From a virus: a DNA stretch of 57,257 nucleotides. The position numbers and the translations under genes were made by a program. This document shows positions 47,814 through 56,542 of the stretch, one piece after another (positions within the stretch are counted from its first letter, which is position 1; every line of letters starts with the position of its first letter). Under the pieces are notes generated by a model that ran no database searches, was not told the origin of the DNA, and saw nothing but the letters and a program-made list of their open reading frames with translations. The stretch lies in the IMG/VR virus record IMGVR_UViG_3300017917_000746, positions 1 to 57,257 of that record; one strand, 5' to 3'.

Positions 47814-50171
47814 ATGGATATTAGATCAATATTAGATAAACTAGATAATGTAATGCTCAGCGAAGCAATTACATTACAAGACGTCGAGGCTGCTGTTGCT
47901 GGTAAAAAAGACGAACAAGAACGTGCAGGCATACTTAATGACCTAGCATGGAAACATAAACTACCTGGACTATACGATCCTGTTAGCGGAGGATTTGTTG
48001 GTAAACAAAGCATGCCAGTAGGTGGCGCTATGGGCGGTCGATATAGTATTGCTGCCACCGGTAGTGAACGATCAGACAGAGCATTGGCAGATATGGGTTT
48101 AATTCCTGATAATGCAAAAACTTCCACAGCACTAGGAAGAGCGTTTAGAGGAGACGATAAAGGTCAATACGACCAAGATCTTAGAACTAGAAGTCAAGGT
48201 GCTGTTGCCCAACAAAAATATGAAAAATTTAAAACAGAAAATCTTCCAAAATTAAAAGATCTAGCATCACAGTTAAGCGCCGCTGTAGAAAAATTTAAAA
48301 CAGCAGGTCCCGACACAAGTTCAAGTGGCGGCTATTTTGGTCTTGATGCATCTAAATATAAACGTGAATCAAAAATTTACGAGTCATTAATGAATGAATT
48401 TCAAGACGAAATCTTGGACATTGATTTAGAAGAAGTAGCAGTTGAACCAGGTAACGAAGAGATTAAAAAATTAATTGATCAACTTAACAGTATAATTGCA
48501 CAATTTGACGGTCAATCTGAATTTTTAAAACGTGATCCTGATACACAAAAAGAACTCAACGCAATAAGACCACAGATTGCAGATGCTGTTAATGCTGTTA
48601 AAGCCGCACAAGAAAAAGCCAAAGCAGATGCAGAAAAGGCTAAAGCAGATGCTGAAAAGAAAACTAATACTACTATACCAGGAAATCAAGATCCTACAAA
48701 AGGAAAAGTTGATTTTAGTTTAACTAAGCCTGAGCCTGAGAAAAAATTTCCAGCAGATTACAACAAAGACGGATCTCAAAAATCTAAAGAAGAAAGATTG
48801 GCTAGAGCAAAAGAATTACTGGCTAAGGCTAATCAGCCTAAAGTTGAAAGCGTTCAGCCTGAGAGTATGAGCGAACTAATGGCTCGTATACAACGCATTG
48901 CCGAAGGTACAACAATCAATGAACAATTAACCGCGGCTGAATATAAAGAATTACAAACTATCGCCGCAGGATTAAAACAAGAGTTTGGTGATGATCCTGA
49001 AATTTTAAGTTTGACGAATCGTGCTCTTAACCTTCCGGCAGTTTGGAAGTCAGACGAAAAACCAAGTACAACTACAACTACCACAACTGACCCAGACAAG
49101 AAACCAGATGACAAGAAACCCGACGATAAGAAAACAGGAGTTGCTGATCCTAAAGTACAAAAAGTTCAAGAACAACTTAAAGCATTAGGTGTAGATCCAG
49201 GTCCTATTGACGGGCGCATGGGTCCAAAAACTATTGCAGGTATCAAGGCATTTGAAAAATTAGCAGGTGTTCCTGAAACAGGAAAAATTACTCCAGAATT
49301 AGAAAAACTATTAGCAGACGGTAAAAACGTAATTGCTCGTAGCAAACTAACACAATCATTAACTGCTATCGAAGCACTAATGACCAAATACAAAATTTCT
49401 GAATCTGTAACTGTAGAAGATTTAGAAACAATGACCGAAGATGAACTTCGTGCTTTTGTAATGGCTAATATTAAAATGTTTACAGAAGCAGAACAAATGT
49501 CTATCATGAAACAGTTTATTACTGAATCTGAAAGATTAGACGAAAAATTTGTTAACGGTAAATTTTATCCAGATACTGCACAAGATACAAAACCAAGACG
49601 TAGTGCTACAGGTAATGTTGATTTACCTAAAGACTTTGGCAAACAGCCAGTTGATAGTAAAGGTAATCCAATTAGACCGGATTATATGGGGTCACAAGGA
49701 AAGACCGGTACAGCACCTACACCCGGACCGACACCTACACCTGCGCCTGGTCCAACACCTACACCGGCGCCAGGACCCGATGGAAAGGCAAGTTGGTTAG
49801 ATCGAGGAAAAGCATTAATTAGTAAAATTGCCGATAAGACCAAAGCGGCTGCTATGCGAAATCCAAGAGTAGCGGCTGGTGTGGCTATTCTGTCTACTGC
49901 GGCTGCTGGATTTGGTATCAGTAAATTCATAGACTGGATCAAAGGCGGCGACATTAAAATGGATCCAGCCGATCTTGCTGAACTACAAAAACATTTAAAA
50001 GTTCTTGAGGAATTTGGTAAGAATCCAGAAGTGGTTAAAGGTTTGCCGGCAGACGTTCAAAAACGTTTAGAAAGTGTATTAGGCAAATTAAACAAGTTGC
50101 AGAAAGTTCAGGCAACTGCGCCTGCCCAAACAGCAAACAGCGGTCAAGTAAGCAACACGCCAGCCGCTTAA
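47814..50171 (+). CDS. Large capsid-targeted protein with peptidoglycan-binding domain and membrane helix
   Basis: 785 residues. The leader MDIRSILDKLDNVMLSE ends in L-S-E. Next are helical and acidic regions. Residues about 446-505 are a PG_binding_1 domain (PKVQKVQEQLKALGVDPGPI, then GRMGPKTIAGIKAFEKLAG). A Pro/Thr linker (GPTPTPAPGPTPTPAPG) and a hydrophobic helix near 682-706 (RVAAGVAILSTAAAGFGISK) follow. Further hydrophobic-x-E sites (TTINE, RLDE) lie between domains. If ejected it could bind the cell wall and insert in the membrane, helping DNA entry. A terminator follows. Confidence 0.78.
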   Translation: MDIRSILDKLDNVMLSEAITLQDVEAAVAGKKDEQERAGILNDLAWKHKLPGLYDPVSGGFVGKQSMPVGGAMGGRYSIAATGSERSDRALADMGLIPDNAKTSTALGRAFRGDDKGQYDQDLRTRSQGAVAQQKYEKFKTENLPKLKDLASQLSAAVEKFKTAGPDTSSSGGYFGLDASKYKRESKIYESLMNEFQDEILDIDLEEVAVEPGNEEIKKLIDQLNSIIAQFDGQSEFLKRDPDTQKELNAIRPQIADAVNAVKAAQEKAKADAEKAKADAEKKTNTTIPGNQDPTKGKVDFSLTKPEPEKKFPADYNKDGSQKSKEERLARAKELLAKANQPKVESVQPESMSELMARIQRIAEGTTINEQLTAAEYKELQTIAAGLKQEFGDDPEILSLTNRALNLPAVWKSDEKPSTTTTTTTDPDKKPDDKKPDDKKTGVADPKVQKVQEQLKALGVDPGPIDGRMGPKTIAGIKAFEKLAGVPETGKITPELEKLLADGKNVIARSKLTQSLTAIEALMTKYKISESVTVEDLETMTEDELRAFVMANIKMFTEAEQMSIMKQFITESERLDEKFVNGKFYPDTAQDTKPRRSATGNVDLPKDFGKQPVDSKGNPIRPDYMGSQGKTGTAPTPGPTPTPAPGPTPTPAPGPDGKASWLDRGKALISKIADKTKAAAMRNPRVAAGVAILSTAAAGFGISKFIDWIKGGDIKMDPADLAELQKHLKVLEEFGKNPEVVKGLPADVQKRLESVLGKLNKLQKVQATAPAQTANSGQVSNTPAA

Positions 50172-50184
50172 AAATCACAACCAC

Positions 50185-50211
50185 AAAAAGGCTCTTCGGA
50201 GCCTTTTTTTA
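50185..50211 (+). terminator. Intrinsic terminator with TTCG tetraloop
   Basis: AAAAAGGCTC (50185-50194), loop TTCG, GAGCCTTTTTTT. A textbook stable hairpin plus T run that ends the late cargo block. Confidence 0.92.
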
Positions 50212-50230
50212 TCTTTCGAAAAAATATCTC

Positions 50231-50259
50231 TTGACTCTAGTCAAGCATACATATATAAT
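50231..50259 (+). promoter_or_regulatory. Sigma-70 promoter for the dsbA-pol operon
   Basis: TTGACT 50231-50236, 17 bases, TATAAT 50254-50259. About 20 bases of leader contain AGGAGAA before ATG 50282, so this one has a normal ribosome-binding site. Confidence 0.82.
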
Positions 50260-50281
50260 AAGTTTTATTTAGGAGAATTAC

Positions 50282-50542
50282 ATGGGCGACAGAACCTATG
50301 GACCAGAAGAAAAAGCCAAATTAGAAAGGCTTATCAGCGAAGGCGTTCAAATCCAATACGAAGTAGAAAGTCTACAAGAAGGCTTAAAAGAAACAGTTAA
50401 GGCTGTGGCAGAAGAATTAAATGTCAAGCCGGCACTGATCACCAAGGCTATTAAGATTGCACACAAAGGCAATTGGAATGAAGTTTACAGTGACTTTGAT
50501 GATTTAGAAACAATCTTAGTTACTGTTGGCAAAGACAAATAA
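50282..50542 (+). CDS. dsbA: DsbA-like double-stranded DNA-binding protein
   Basis: 86 residues (T4 DsbA is 89). Helical throughout: GPEEKAKLERLISEGVQIQY, then LKETVKAVAEELNVKPALIT and AIKIAHKGNW. The order of helices and the ALITKAIKIAHK segment resemble T4 DsbA, which binds DNA near late promoters and boosts late transcription. The similarity is modest, so the name is tentative. Expressed from a sigma-70 promoter and overlapping the next gene at TAATGG. Confidence 0.6.
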   Translation: MGDRTYGPEEKAKLERLISEGVQIQYEVESLQEGLKETVKAVAEELNVKPALITKAIKIAHKGNWNEVYSDFDDLETILVTVGKDK

Positions 50543-50841
50543 TGGATCATATTACCAACGTTGTAATTGATATTTACAAATGGGCTGAAAAGGATTATAA
50601 AGAATGGCCTTTTCGATTTGTAATTGAAATACTAGCATGGGCAATCAGTATTGGCTGTAGCATTACTATGGCCTTTACTGTGCCTACTCCTCCCCTATTA
50701 ATCCTATATCCTATTTGGATTTTAGGCTGTGCTATGTACGGCTGGGCGTCATGGACCAGAGGCAGTTTTGGCATGCTGGCTAATTACTTGTTACTAGTCA
50801 CTATTGATACTATAGGACTAGTAAATATGCTAATTAAATAA
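50542..50841 (+). CDS. Small membrane protein, three predicted helices
   Basis: 99 residues. Hydrophobic segments about 24-46 (FVIEILAWAISIGCSITMAF), 48-68 (PPLLILYPIWILGCAMYGWA) and 77-98 (MLANYLLLVTIDTIGLVNML). Starts on the stop codon of the dsbA-like gene. It resembles small PnuC-like or other phage membrane proteins, but I do not recognise the family. Conserved placement before the polymerase suggests early expression. Confidence 0.65.
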   Translation: MDHITNVVIDIYKWAEKDYKEWPFRFVIEILAWAISIGCSITMAFTVPTPPLLILYPIWILGCAMYGWASWTRGSFGMLANYLLLVTIDTIGLVNMLIK

Positions 50842-50855
50842 TATAGAGAAAGGTT

Positions 50856-50903
50856 AGCGAGCCATAAGTCGCTGTTATTGGTATTTGTGAGCCTTAAGTC
50901 ACA
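50856..50903 (+). promoter_or_regulatory. Tandem hairpins before DNA polymerase, probable autogenous translational operator
   Basis: Two hairpins with 5-bp stems and 8-base loops: AGCGA-GCCATAAG-TCGCT (50856-50873) and TGTGA-GCCTTAAG-TCACA (50886-50903). The stems differ, while the loops match at 7 of 8 bases, a sign of selection on the loop. The second ends 3 bases before AAGGAG of the polymerase gene. T4 gp43 represses its own mRNA by binding a 5-bp, 8-base-loop hairpin at the same place. Confidence 0.75.
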
Positions 50904-50914
50904 TAAGGAGAAAA

Positions 50915-53584
50915 ATGAGTTACGTTGACGCTCTCTTTGACAGAGAGAATGATATTATCAAAGTCGTTGAAAGAAACGATAAAGGCGAAAGGATATTTAA
51001 AGAACATCCTGTACGCTACACATTCTACTATCCAGATCCCCGAGGTAAATTTACATCAATCTACGGCGACCCTTTGACCCGAGTAGTTTGTAAAAACACC
51101 AAAGACTTTCGCAAAGAATTAGCCATTAACAGTGGCAAGGAACTTTATGAAAGCGACATCAATCCAATCTTTGTGCATTTAAGCGAAAATTATCTTAATC
51201 AAGATGCACCCAAACTAAACATTTGTTTTTTCGACATTGAAGTGGACTTTGATCCTGAACGAGGCTATAGTACACCAGACGATGCTTTTATGCCTATCAC
51301 TGCTATCACTGTTCACTTAAAATGGTTAGATAAATTAATCACCCTTGCTATGCCACCAAAAGGTATAAGCATGGATAATGCTAAGAAATTAATAGAGGAT
51401 ATTCCAGACACACACTTGTTTGACAACGAAGCAGACATGTTGGAAACATTCTTAGACTTGATCCAAGACGCAGATATTATTAGTGGTTGGAACTCAGAAG
51501 GCTATGACGTGCCTTATACCGTTAACCGTGTTACTCAAGTATTGAGCAAAGAAGATACACGCAGATTTTGCCTGTGGAATCAATTTCCCAAGCGTAGAGA
51601 ATACGAAAAGTACGGCAAGACTGCAATCACATATGACTTTGTGGGTCGTGTACACTTAGATAGTCTCGAACTGTATCGCAAATACACCTATGAAGAACGC
51701 CATACATATCGACTAGATGCAATTGGTGAAATGGAAATTGGTGAGAACAAAACTGTCTACGAAGGCACATTAGATCAATTATATAACAATGACTTTAAAA
51801 AGTTTATTATCTATAACAGACAAGATACTGCATTGTTGAACAAACTAGACGATAAACTAAAGTTCATTGATCTTGCTAATAAACTAGCACACGAATGTAC
51901 TGTATTGCTACAGACTACCATGGGTGCTGTGGCTGTTACTGAACAGGCTATTATCAATGAAGCACATCGTAGAGGATTTCAAGTTCCTAATCGTCCTAAA
52001 CGAGATGATGACGAAAATACTGCGGCGGCCGGTGCGTATGTTGCTTATCCAAAGGAAGGTCTTCAAGATTGGATCGGTTCATTAGATATTAACTCACTGT
52101 ATCCGTCAACCATTCGTGCATTAAACATGGGTCCAGAGACTATTATAGGACAACTGCGCCCAACACATACAGAAGCGTATATTCACGAACAGACTACATT
52201 AAAAAATAAATCCTTTGCAGGAGCATGGGAAGGAATGTTTGGTAGTATGGAATATACTGCTGTAATGGAACAGCGACGAGATACTGAAATTATTATTGAT
52301 TGGGAAGACGGCAACAATACTGTACACAGTGCCGCAGAAGTGTATAAACTTATTTTTGACAGCAATCAACCTTGGATGCTCAGTGCCAATGGCACTATCT
52401 TTACCTACGAAAAAGAAGGTATCATTCCTGGATTGTTAAAACGTTGGTATGCTGAACGTAAGGACATGCAGGCTAAACTAAAAGAATGTATTGCCAGCGG
52501 AAATAAGATTGAAGAAGAATACTGGGACAAACGTCAGTTAGTTAAAAAGATTAACCTAAATAGTTTGTATGGTGCTATTCTTAATGCTGGCTGTAGGTTC
52601 TTTGACAAACGTATTGGACAATCAACTACATTAACGGGTCGTCAAGTAGTTAAGCACATGGCAGGTAAAGTTAACGAAATTATCACCGGAGAATATGACT
52701 ACAGAGGAAAAGCCATTATATATGGAGATACAGATAGTTGCTACTTTAGTGCCTACACAACATTAAAGAAAGATATCGAGTCAGGTGTTATTCCTTGGAC
52801 TAAAGAAAACATCACAGCACTGTATGACCAAATTGGTGAGGAAGTAAACGGTACATTTGTTAAGTTCATGCAAGAAGCATTTCACTGTCCACCAACTAGA
52901 GGCGAAGTTATCAAAGCCGGTAGAGAAATTGTTGCTAGTAAAGGATTGTTTATTACTAAAAAACGTTACGCAGTTCTTTATTATGATAAAGAAGGCAAAC
53001 GTGCAGATATAGATGGTAAACCAGGTAAAATTAAAGCCATGGGATTGGATCTTAAGCGTTCGGATACTCCGGCATTTATTCAAGACTTCTTAAGCGATGT
53101 CCTTGAAAAAGTATTAACTGGATCAACTGAAGAAGAAGTTTTAGATTTTATCACAAGATTTAGAACTGAGTTTAAATCTCGTCCAGGCTGGGAGAAAGGT
53201 AGTCCCAAACGTGCCAACAACATTACAGAGTATGAAGCCAAAGAAAAGAAGGCAGGTAAAACTAACATGCCAGGACATGTTCGTGCTAGTTTAAATTGGA
53301 ATACTCTGCGTAGGATGAACAGTGACAAATACAGTATGCAGGTTACAGATGGTGCAAAGGTTATCGTCTGTAAACTAAAAGCCAATCCATTAGGCTATAC
53401 TAGTGTTGCATATCCTGTCGATGAACTACGTTTACCAAAATGGTTTATGGAACTTCCATTTGACGATGCAGAAATGGAGGCAACAATTATCGATAATAAA
53501 TTAGAAAATCTTATCGGTGTACTAAACTGGGACATCAAGTCTACAGAAGAAAAAAATACATTCAATAAATTATTTGAATTTTAA
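50915..53584 (+). CDS. 43: DNA polymerase, family B (gp43)
   Basis: 889 residues (T4 gp43 is 898). Replicative polymerase with proofreading. Exo I FFDIEVDFDPE (Asp107, Glu109), Exo II ISGWNSEGYDVPYT, Exo III YNRQDTALL; motif A LDINSLYPS (Asp391), motif B KKINLNSLYG, motif C YGDTDSC (Asp605, Asp607), and KKRYAVLYYD. The C-terminus ends KNTFNKLFEF, a likely clamp-binding peptide like that of T4. AAGGAG site close behind the tandem hairpins. No intein or intron is seen. Confidence 0.97.
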   Translation: MSYVDALFDRENDIIKVVERNDKGERIFKEHPVRYTFYYPDPRGKFTSIYGDPLTRVVCKNTKDFRKELAINSGKELYESDINPIFVHLSENYLNQDAPKLNICFFDIEVDFDPERGYSTPDDAFMPITAITVHLKWLDKLITLAMPPKGISMDNAKKLIEDIPDTHLFDNEADMLETFLDLIQDADIISGWNSEGYDVPYTVNRVTQVLSKEDTRRFCLWNQFPKRREYEKYGKTAITYDFVGRVHLDSLELYRKYTYEERHTYRLDAIGEMEIGENKTVYEGTLDQLYNNDFKKFIIYNRQDTALLNKLDDKLKFIDLANKLAHECTVLLQTTMGAVAVTEQAIINEAHRRGFQVPNRPKRDDDENTAAAGAYVAYPKEGLQDWIGSLDINSLYPSTIRALNMGPETIIGQLRPTHTEAYIHEQTTLKNKSFAGAWEGMFGSMEYTAVMEQRRDTEIIIDWEDGNNTVHSAAEVYKLIFDSNQPWMLSANGTIFTYEKEGIIPGLLKRWYAERKDMQAKLKECIASGNKIEEEYWDKRQLVKKINLNSLYGAILNAGCRFFDKRIGQSTTLTGRQVVKHMAGKVNEIITGEYDYRGKAIIYGDTDSCYFSAYTTLKKDIESGVIPWTKENITALYDQIGEEVNGTFVKFMQEAFHCPPTRGEVIKAGREIVASKGLFITKKRYAVLYYDKEGKRADIDGKPGKIKAMGLDLKRSDTPAFIQDFLSDVLEKVLTGSTEEEVLDFITRFRTEFKSRPGWEKGSPKRANNITEYEAKEKKAGKTNMPGHVRASLNWNTLRRMNSDKYSMQVTDGAKVIVCKLKANPLGYTSVAYPVDELRLPKWFMELPFDDAEMEATIIDNKLENLIGVLNWDIKSTEEKNTFNKLFEF

Positions 53585-53588
53585 TAGG

Positions 53589-53617
53589 TTGACTTTAAAC
53601 AAAAACCTAAATATAAT
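53589..53617 (+). promoter_or_regulatory. Sigma-70 promoter for the sliding clamp gene
   Basis: TTGACT 53589-53594, 17 bases, TATAAT 53612-53617. A 20-base leader contains AAGGAGA before ATG 53638. The clamp can therefore be made independently of polymerase. Confidence 0.82.
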
Positions 53618-53637
53618 CTAAATTAAGGAGAACTATA

Positions 53638-54372
53638 ATGATTAAAGACATTTTGACAGATATCGTAGCGCATACACACAGCCTAGGATTTCTACCATTA
53701 GTAAAAATTAGCGGAGCCAAAGATTCTACAACAATTGAATCTATGGCAGAAGATCGCAGTGTAATTGTTACCGCAGTTGCACATAAACCTGTTGCGGAGT
53801 TTGACGGCACATTTGGTATGCCAAATTTAGATAAACTAAGTTTGCATTTAAAAAATCCAGAATACAAAGAAAATGCTAAAATTGAAGTTGTTAAAGCAAA
53901 TCGAAACGGAGCAGATGTTCCGGTAGGATTACATTTTGAAAATCAAGCCAGCGACTTTCAAAACGACTATCGTTTTATGGCCGCAGAACTTATCAACGAA
54001 AAGTTAAAGTCAGTTAAGTTCAAAGGTGCAAGTTGGGAAGTAGAGTTTGAACCAAGTGTTGCGGCTATTCAGCGTTTGAAGTTACAAAGTGCGGCACATA
54101 GCGAAGAAACTGTTTTTCAAGTACGCACAGAAGACAATAACTTAGTTTTCTTCTTTGGCGATGCTAGTACACACGCAGGTTCATTCGTATTCCAACACGA
54201 TGTTCAAGGAAAATTAAAACACACATGGTCATGGCCTGTTGCACAAGTACAGAGCATTCTTAACCTAGATGGTAAGATTACTATGAAGATTGCAGATGCG
54301 GGTGCTATGCAGATCACTGTTGACAGCGGTGTTGCTGTTTACGATTACATTTTACCAGCACAGAGCAAATAA
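53638..54372 (+). CDS. 45: Sliding clamp (gp45-like processivity factor)
   Basis: 244 residues (T4 gp45 is 228). Trimeric ring that tethers polymerase to DNA and, in T4, also activates late promoters. Matching features: IKDILTDIVAHTHSLGFLPL start, VAEFDGTFGMPNLDKLSLHL, FQNDYRFMAAELINEKL, the clamp strands VFQVRTEDNNLVFFFGDAST, and the C-terminus AVYDYILPAQSK. It carries a longer loop between the two domains than T4. It lies directly after gp43, unlike T4 where 45 precedes 44. Confidence 0.92.
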   Translation: MIKDILTDIVAHTHSLGFLPLVKISGAKDSTTIESMAEDRSVIVTAVAHKPVAEFDGTFGMPNLDKLSLHLKNPEYKENAKIEVVKANRNGADVPVGLHFENQASDFQNDYRFMAAELINEKLKSVKFKGASWEVEFEPSVAAIQRLKLQSAAHSEETVFQVRTEDNNLVFFFGDASTHAGSFVFQHDVQGKLKHTWSWPVAQVQSILNLDGKITMKIADAGAMQITVDSGVAVYDYILPAQSK

Positions 54373-54375
54373 TAG

Positions 54376-54726
54376 ATGACAACGGAACAAATAATATACG
54401 CAACAGCGGCTTGGGCTATCTTTATTGCCGTGGTTTACGGTCATAGTACATGGAAGGCAATTAAAGATTGCTATGGCATGTGGTTTACAAAAGAATACTG
54501 GACCGACTATAATATTGTAGAATTTGTCAGTTGGGCCGCCAAGGCTGTTATTATTGTTCCAGGTCTTATTTTTGGAATACAAATTTGGTGGCTTTATTTC
54601 TTAACTCTAGCAACTAGTCTTACTCTTATTTGGGCTAGTAATAAAAAACTTTTGCCAACTTTAGTAGGATTTAATACTATATGGGTCTGGATTAGTTGTA
54701 TGGTATTGGCACAACACTTAATATGA
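54376..54726 (+). CDS. Small membrane protein of unknown function
   Basis: 116 residues with three or four hydrophobic helices (IIYATAAWAIFIAVVYG, FVSWAAKAVIIVPGLIFGIQ, IWWLYFLTLATSLTLIWASN, FNTIWVWISCMVLAQHLI). Starts 3 bases after the clamp gene stop without a strong ribosome-binding site and overlaps the next gene as ATGA. Similar in size and layout to the membrane protein at 50542, possibly related. No function can be named. Confidence 0.65.
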   Translation: MTTEQIIYATAAWAIFIAVVYGHSTWKAIKDCYGMWFTKEYWTDYNIVEFVSWAAKAVIIVPGLIFGIQIWWLYFLTLATSLTLIWASNKKLLPTLVGFNTIWVWISCMVLAQHLI

Positions 54727-56285
54727 ATATAAACCTAACAGCAACACAAAACGATTACGCAATTTTTCTTCCCGCATTAAGTGGATTTTATGCTACCTAT
54801 GTGGGTAAACAACGATATCCTGATCCAGTTAAAGGACTATACATTGATCCGGCTAGGATTCCTAGCAATTTTAAAAACGGTGTAGAAAGTCTTAACTGGT
54901 TAAATTCTCAACAAGGTCAATTTCAATATCATTGGAGTTTGTATTCAGCAGGTCACGCCGACTTAGATACTAATAAATTTTCTGCTAAAGAAGATATGGT
55001 TCGTAATCGTAATCGTTCTGACAGTTGGTTGTTAGGTGATTCAGGTGGTTTCCAAATTGGTAAAGGTGTGTGGGAAGGTGATTGGAAGAATCCTAACTGC
55101 CCTAAAGCACAAAAGAAACGTGAACAAGTTCTTAAGTGGATGGATGCTTACATGGACTACGGAATGATTCTTGATATTCCAGCATGGGTCTGTCGTAGTC
55201 CTAGAGGCAGAGAAGCCACAGGCATTAACAGTTACATGGAAGCCGTACAAGGAACATATATTAATAACGACTGGTTTATTAATAATAGAAATGGCAACTG
55301 TAAATTTTTAAATGTTTTACAGGGAGAAAATCATACCGAAGCAGACGATTGGTATGATCGAATGAAGAAATACTGCGATCCTAAACAATATCCAGGTCGT
55401 CACTTTAATGGTTGGGCAATGGGCGGACAGAATATGTGCGACATTCATCTTGTGTTACGACGCCTTGTTGCATTAAGATTTGATGGATTATTAGAACCTG
55501 GCATCCATGACTGGATGCATTTCTTAGGTACAAGTAAATTAGAATGGGCTACGCTATTAACTGATATTCAACGTGCTGTTCGTAAGTACCATAATCCTAA
55601 TTTTACAATTAGTTTTGACTGTGCATCGCCATTTTTGGCCACTGCTAACGGCCAAGTGTATATTCAAACTGAAATAACTGATAGAGAAAAATGGGTTTAT
55701 CGCATGGTGCCAAGCATCGATGATAAAAAATATCACACAGACAACAGACCGTTTGGTGTTGCCGGTGTGCAAGACGGTCGATTTAAGGGATTCCAAGATA
55801 GTCCAATTTCGTCAGAACTCAAAGTATCAGATGTTTGTATCTACGGGCCCAATGACATGAATAAAATTGGAAAGATTGGAAAAACATCTTGGGACAGTTT
55901 TAGTTATGCTATTCAAATGGGCCATAATGTTTGGATGCATATCAATGCTGTACAAGAAGCCAATCGCCAATATGATACTGGAATTGTTCCTGGTATGTTA
56001 GTACAAGAAAAATTTGATAGACTATTTTTTAAAGATATCGTTGAAGCAGTTTTTGCCGCACCGGATCGAGCAACCGCAGATGCAGTAATTGAAGAATATA
56101 GTAGATTTTGGATGAGCATTATTGGAACTAGAGGAGCAACCGGTAAGAAAACCATTAATGCTAGTACTCAGTTCGCCAAACTGTTTGACGAAGTGGAAGA
56201 AGATGTTGTACAATCAGAACACGGTGAAGAATTTACTGAAGAAGAATTGGCTAAACTTGACGAACTCGAAGAAGGCGTAGAATGA
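54723..56285 (+). CDS. dpdA: DpdA-like DNA/tRNA guanine transglycosylase
   Basis: 520 residues; ATG 54723 is chosen for its ATGA overlap, an earlier TTG lacking support. TGT-type TIM barrel: LLGDSGGFQIGKG (Asp106, matching the TGT base-binding DSGGFQ), MILDIPAW, FNGWAMGGQNMCD, LLEPGIHDWMHFLG and FDCASPFLATANG, where Asp299 lines up with the nucleophile of bacterial TGT (FDCVxPTRxxRNG). The TGT CxCxxC zinc site is not seen. Phage DpdA proteins swap guanine in DNA for preQ0 or derivatives to resist restriction. An acidic tail (FTEEELAKLDELEEGVE) ends the protein. Confidence 0.85.
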   Translation: MNINLTATQNDYAIFLPALSGFYATYVGKQRYPDPVKGLYIDPARIPSNFKNGVESLNWLNSQQGQFQYHWSLYSAGHADLDTNKFSAKEDMVRNRNRSDSWLLGDSGGFQIGKGVWEGDWKNPNCPKAQKKREQVLKWMDAYMDYGMILDIPAWVCRSPRGREATGINSYMEAVQGTYINNDWFINNRNGNCKFLNVLQGENHTEADDWYDRMKKYCDPKQYPGRHFNGWAMGGQNMCDIHLVLRRLVALRFDGLLEPGIHDWMHFLGTSKLEWATLLTDIQRAVRKYHNPNFTISFDCASPFLATANGQVYIQTEITDREKWVYRMVPSIDDKKYHTDNRPFGVAGVQDGRFKGFQDSPISSELKVSDVCIYGPNDMNKIGKIGKTSWDSFSYAIQMGHNVWMHINAVQEANRQYDTGIVPGMLVQEKFDRLFFKDIVEAVFAAPDRATADAVIEEYSRFWMSIIGTRGATGKKTINASTQFAKLFDEVEEDVVQSEHGEEFTEEELAKLDELEEGVE

Positions 56286-56542
56286 AAAAAATATTAGGCT
56301 TATGTGTAATATCATTTATTATTGGATTTTCTATACCGCTTATTAAAGCAAATGCTAGTAATCCAAACGAATATTATGTTGTAATTAAAGTTAAAGAAAC
56401 AGGCAATACTATTGCACTATCTGATAAATTTATCGGATATGAAAAGTGCGTCAACTCCGCCGATTACCAAATCCATACATTAGTTAGTAAAGAATCTAAT
56501 GTTGACATTCAATGTTCTACTACCCCAACATATAAATTATGA
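56282..56542 (+). CDS. Small exported protein of unknown function
   Basis: 86 residues with a signal peptide or single anchor (KILGLCVISFIIGFSIPLIK, then ANAS as likely cleavage site). The mature part has two Cys (YEKCVNSADY, VDIQCSTTP). ATGA overlap with the dpdA-like gene. No family recognised; a periplasmic helper or exclusion protein is possible. Confidence 0.6.
   Translation: MKKILGLCVISFIIGFSIPLIKANASNPNEYYVVIKVKETGNTIALSDKFIGYEKCVNSADYQIHTLVSKESNVDIQCSTTPTYKL

Noticed and set aside
54696-54722. TTG start adding nine residues to the DpdA-like protein
   Set aside because: ATG 54723 gives an ATGA overlap like most neighbours, and the extra residues read through the end of the membrane protein gene.
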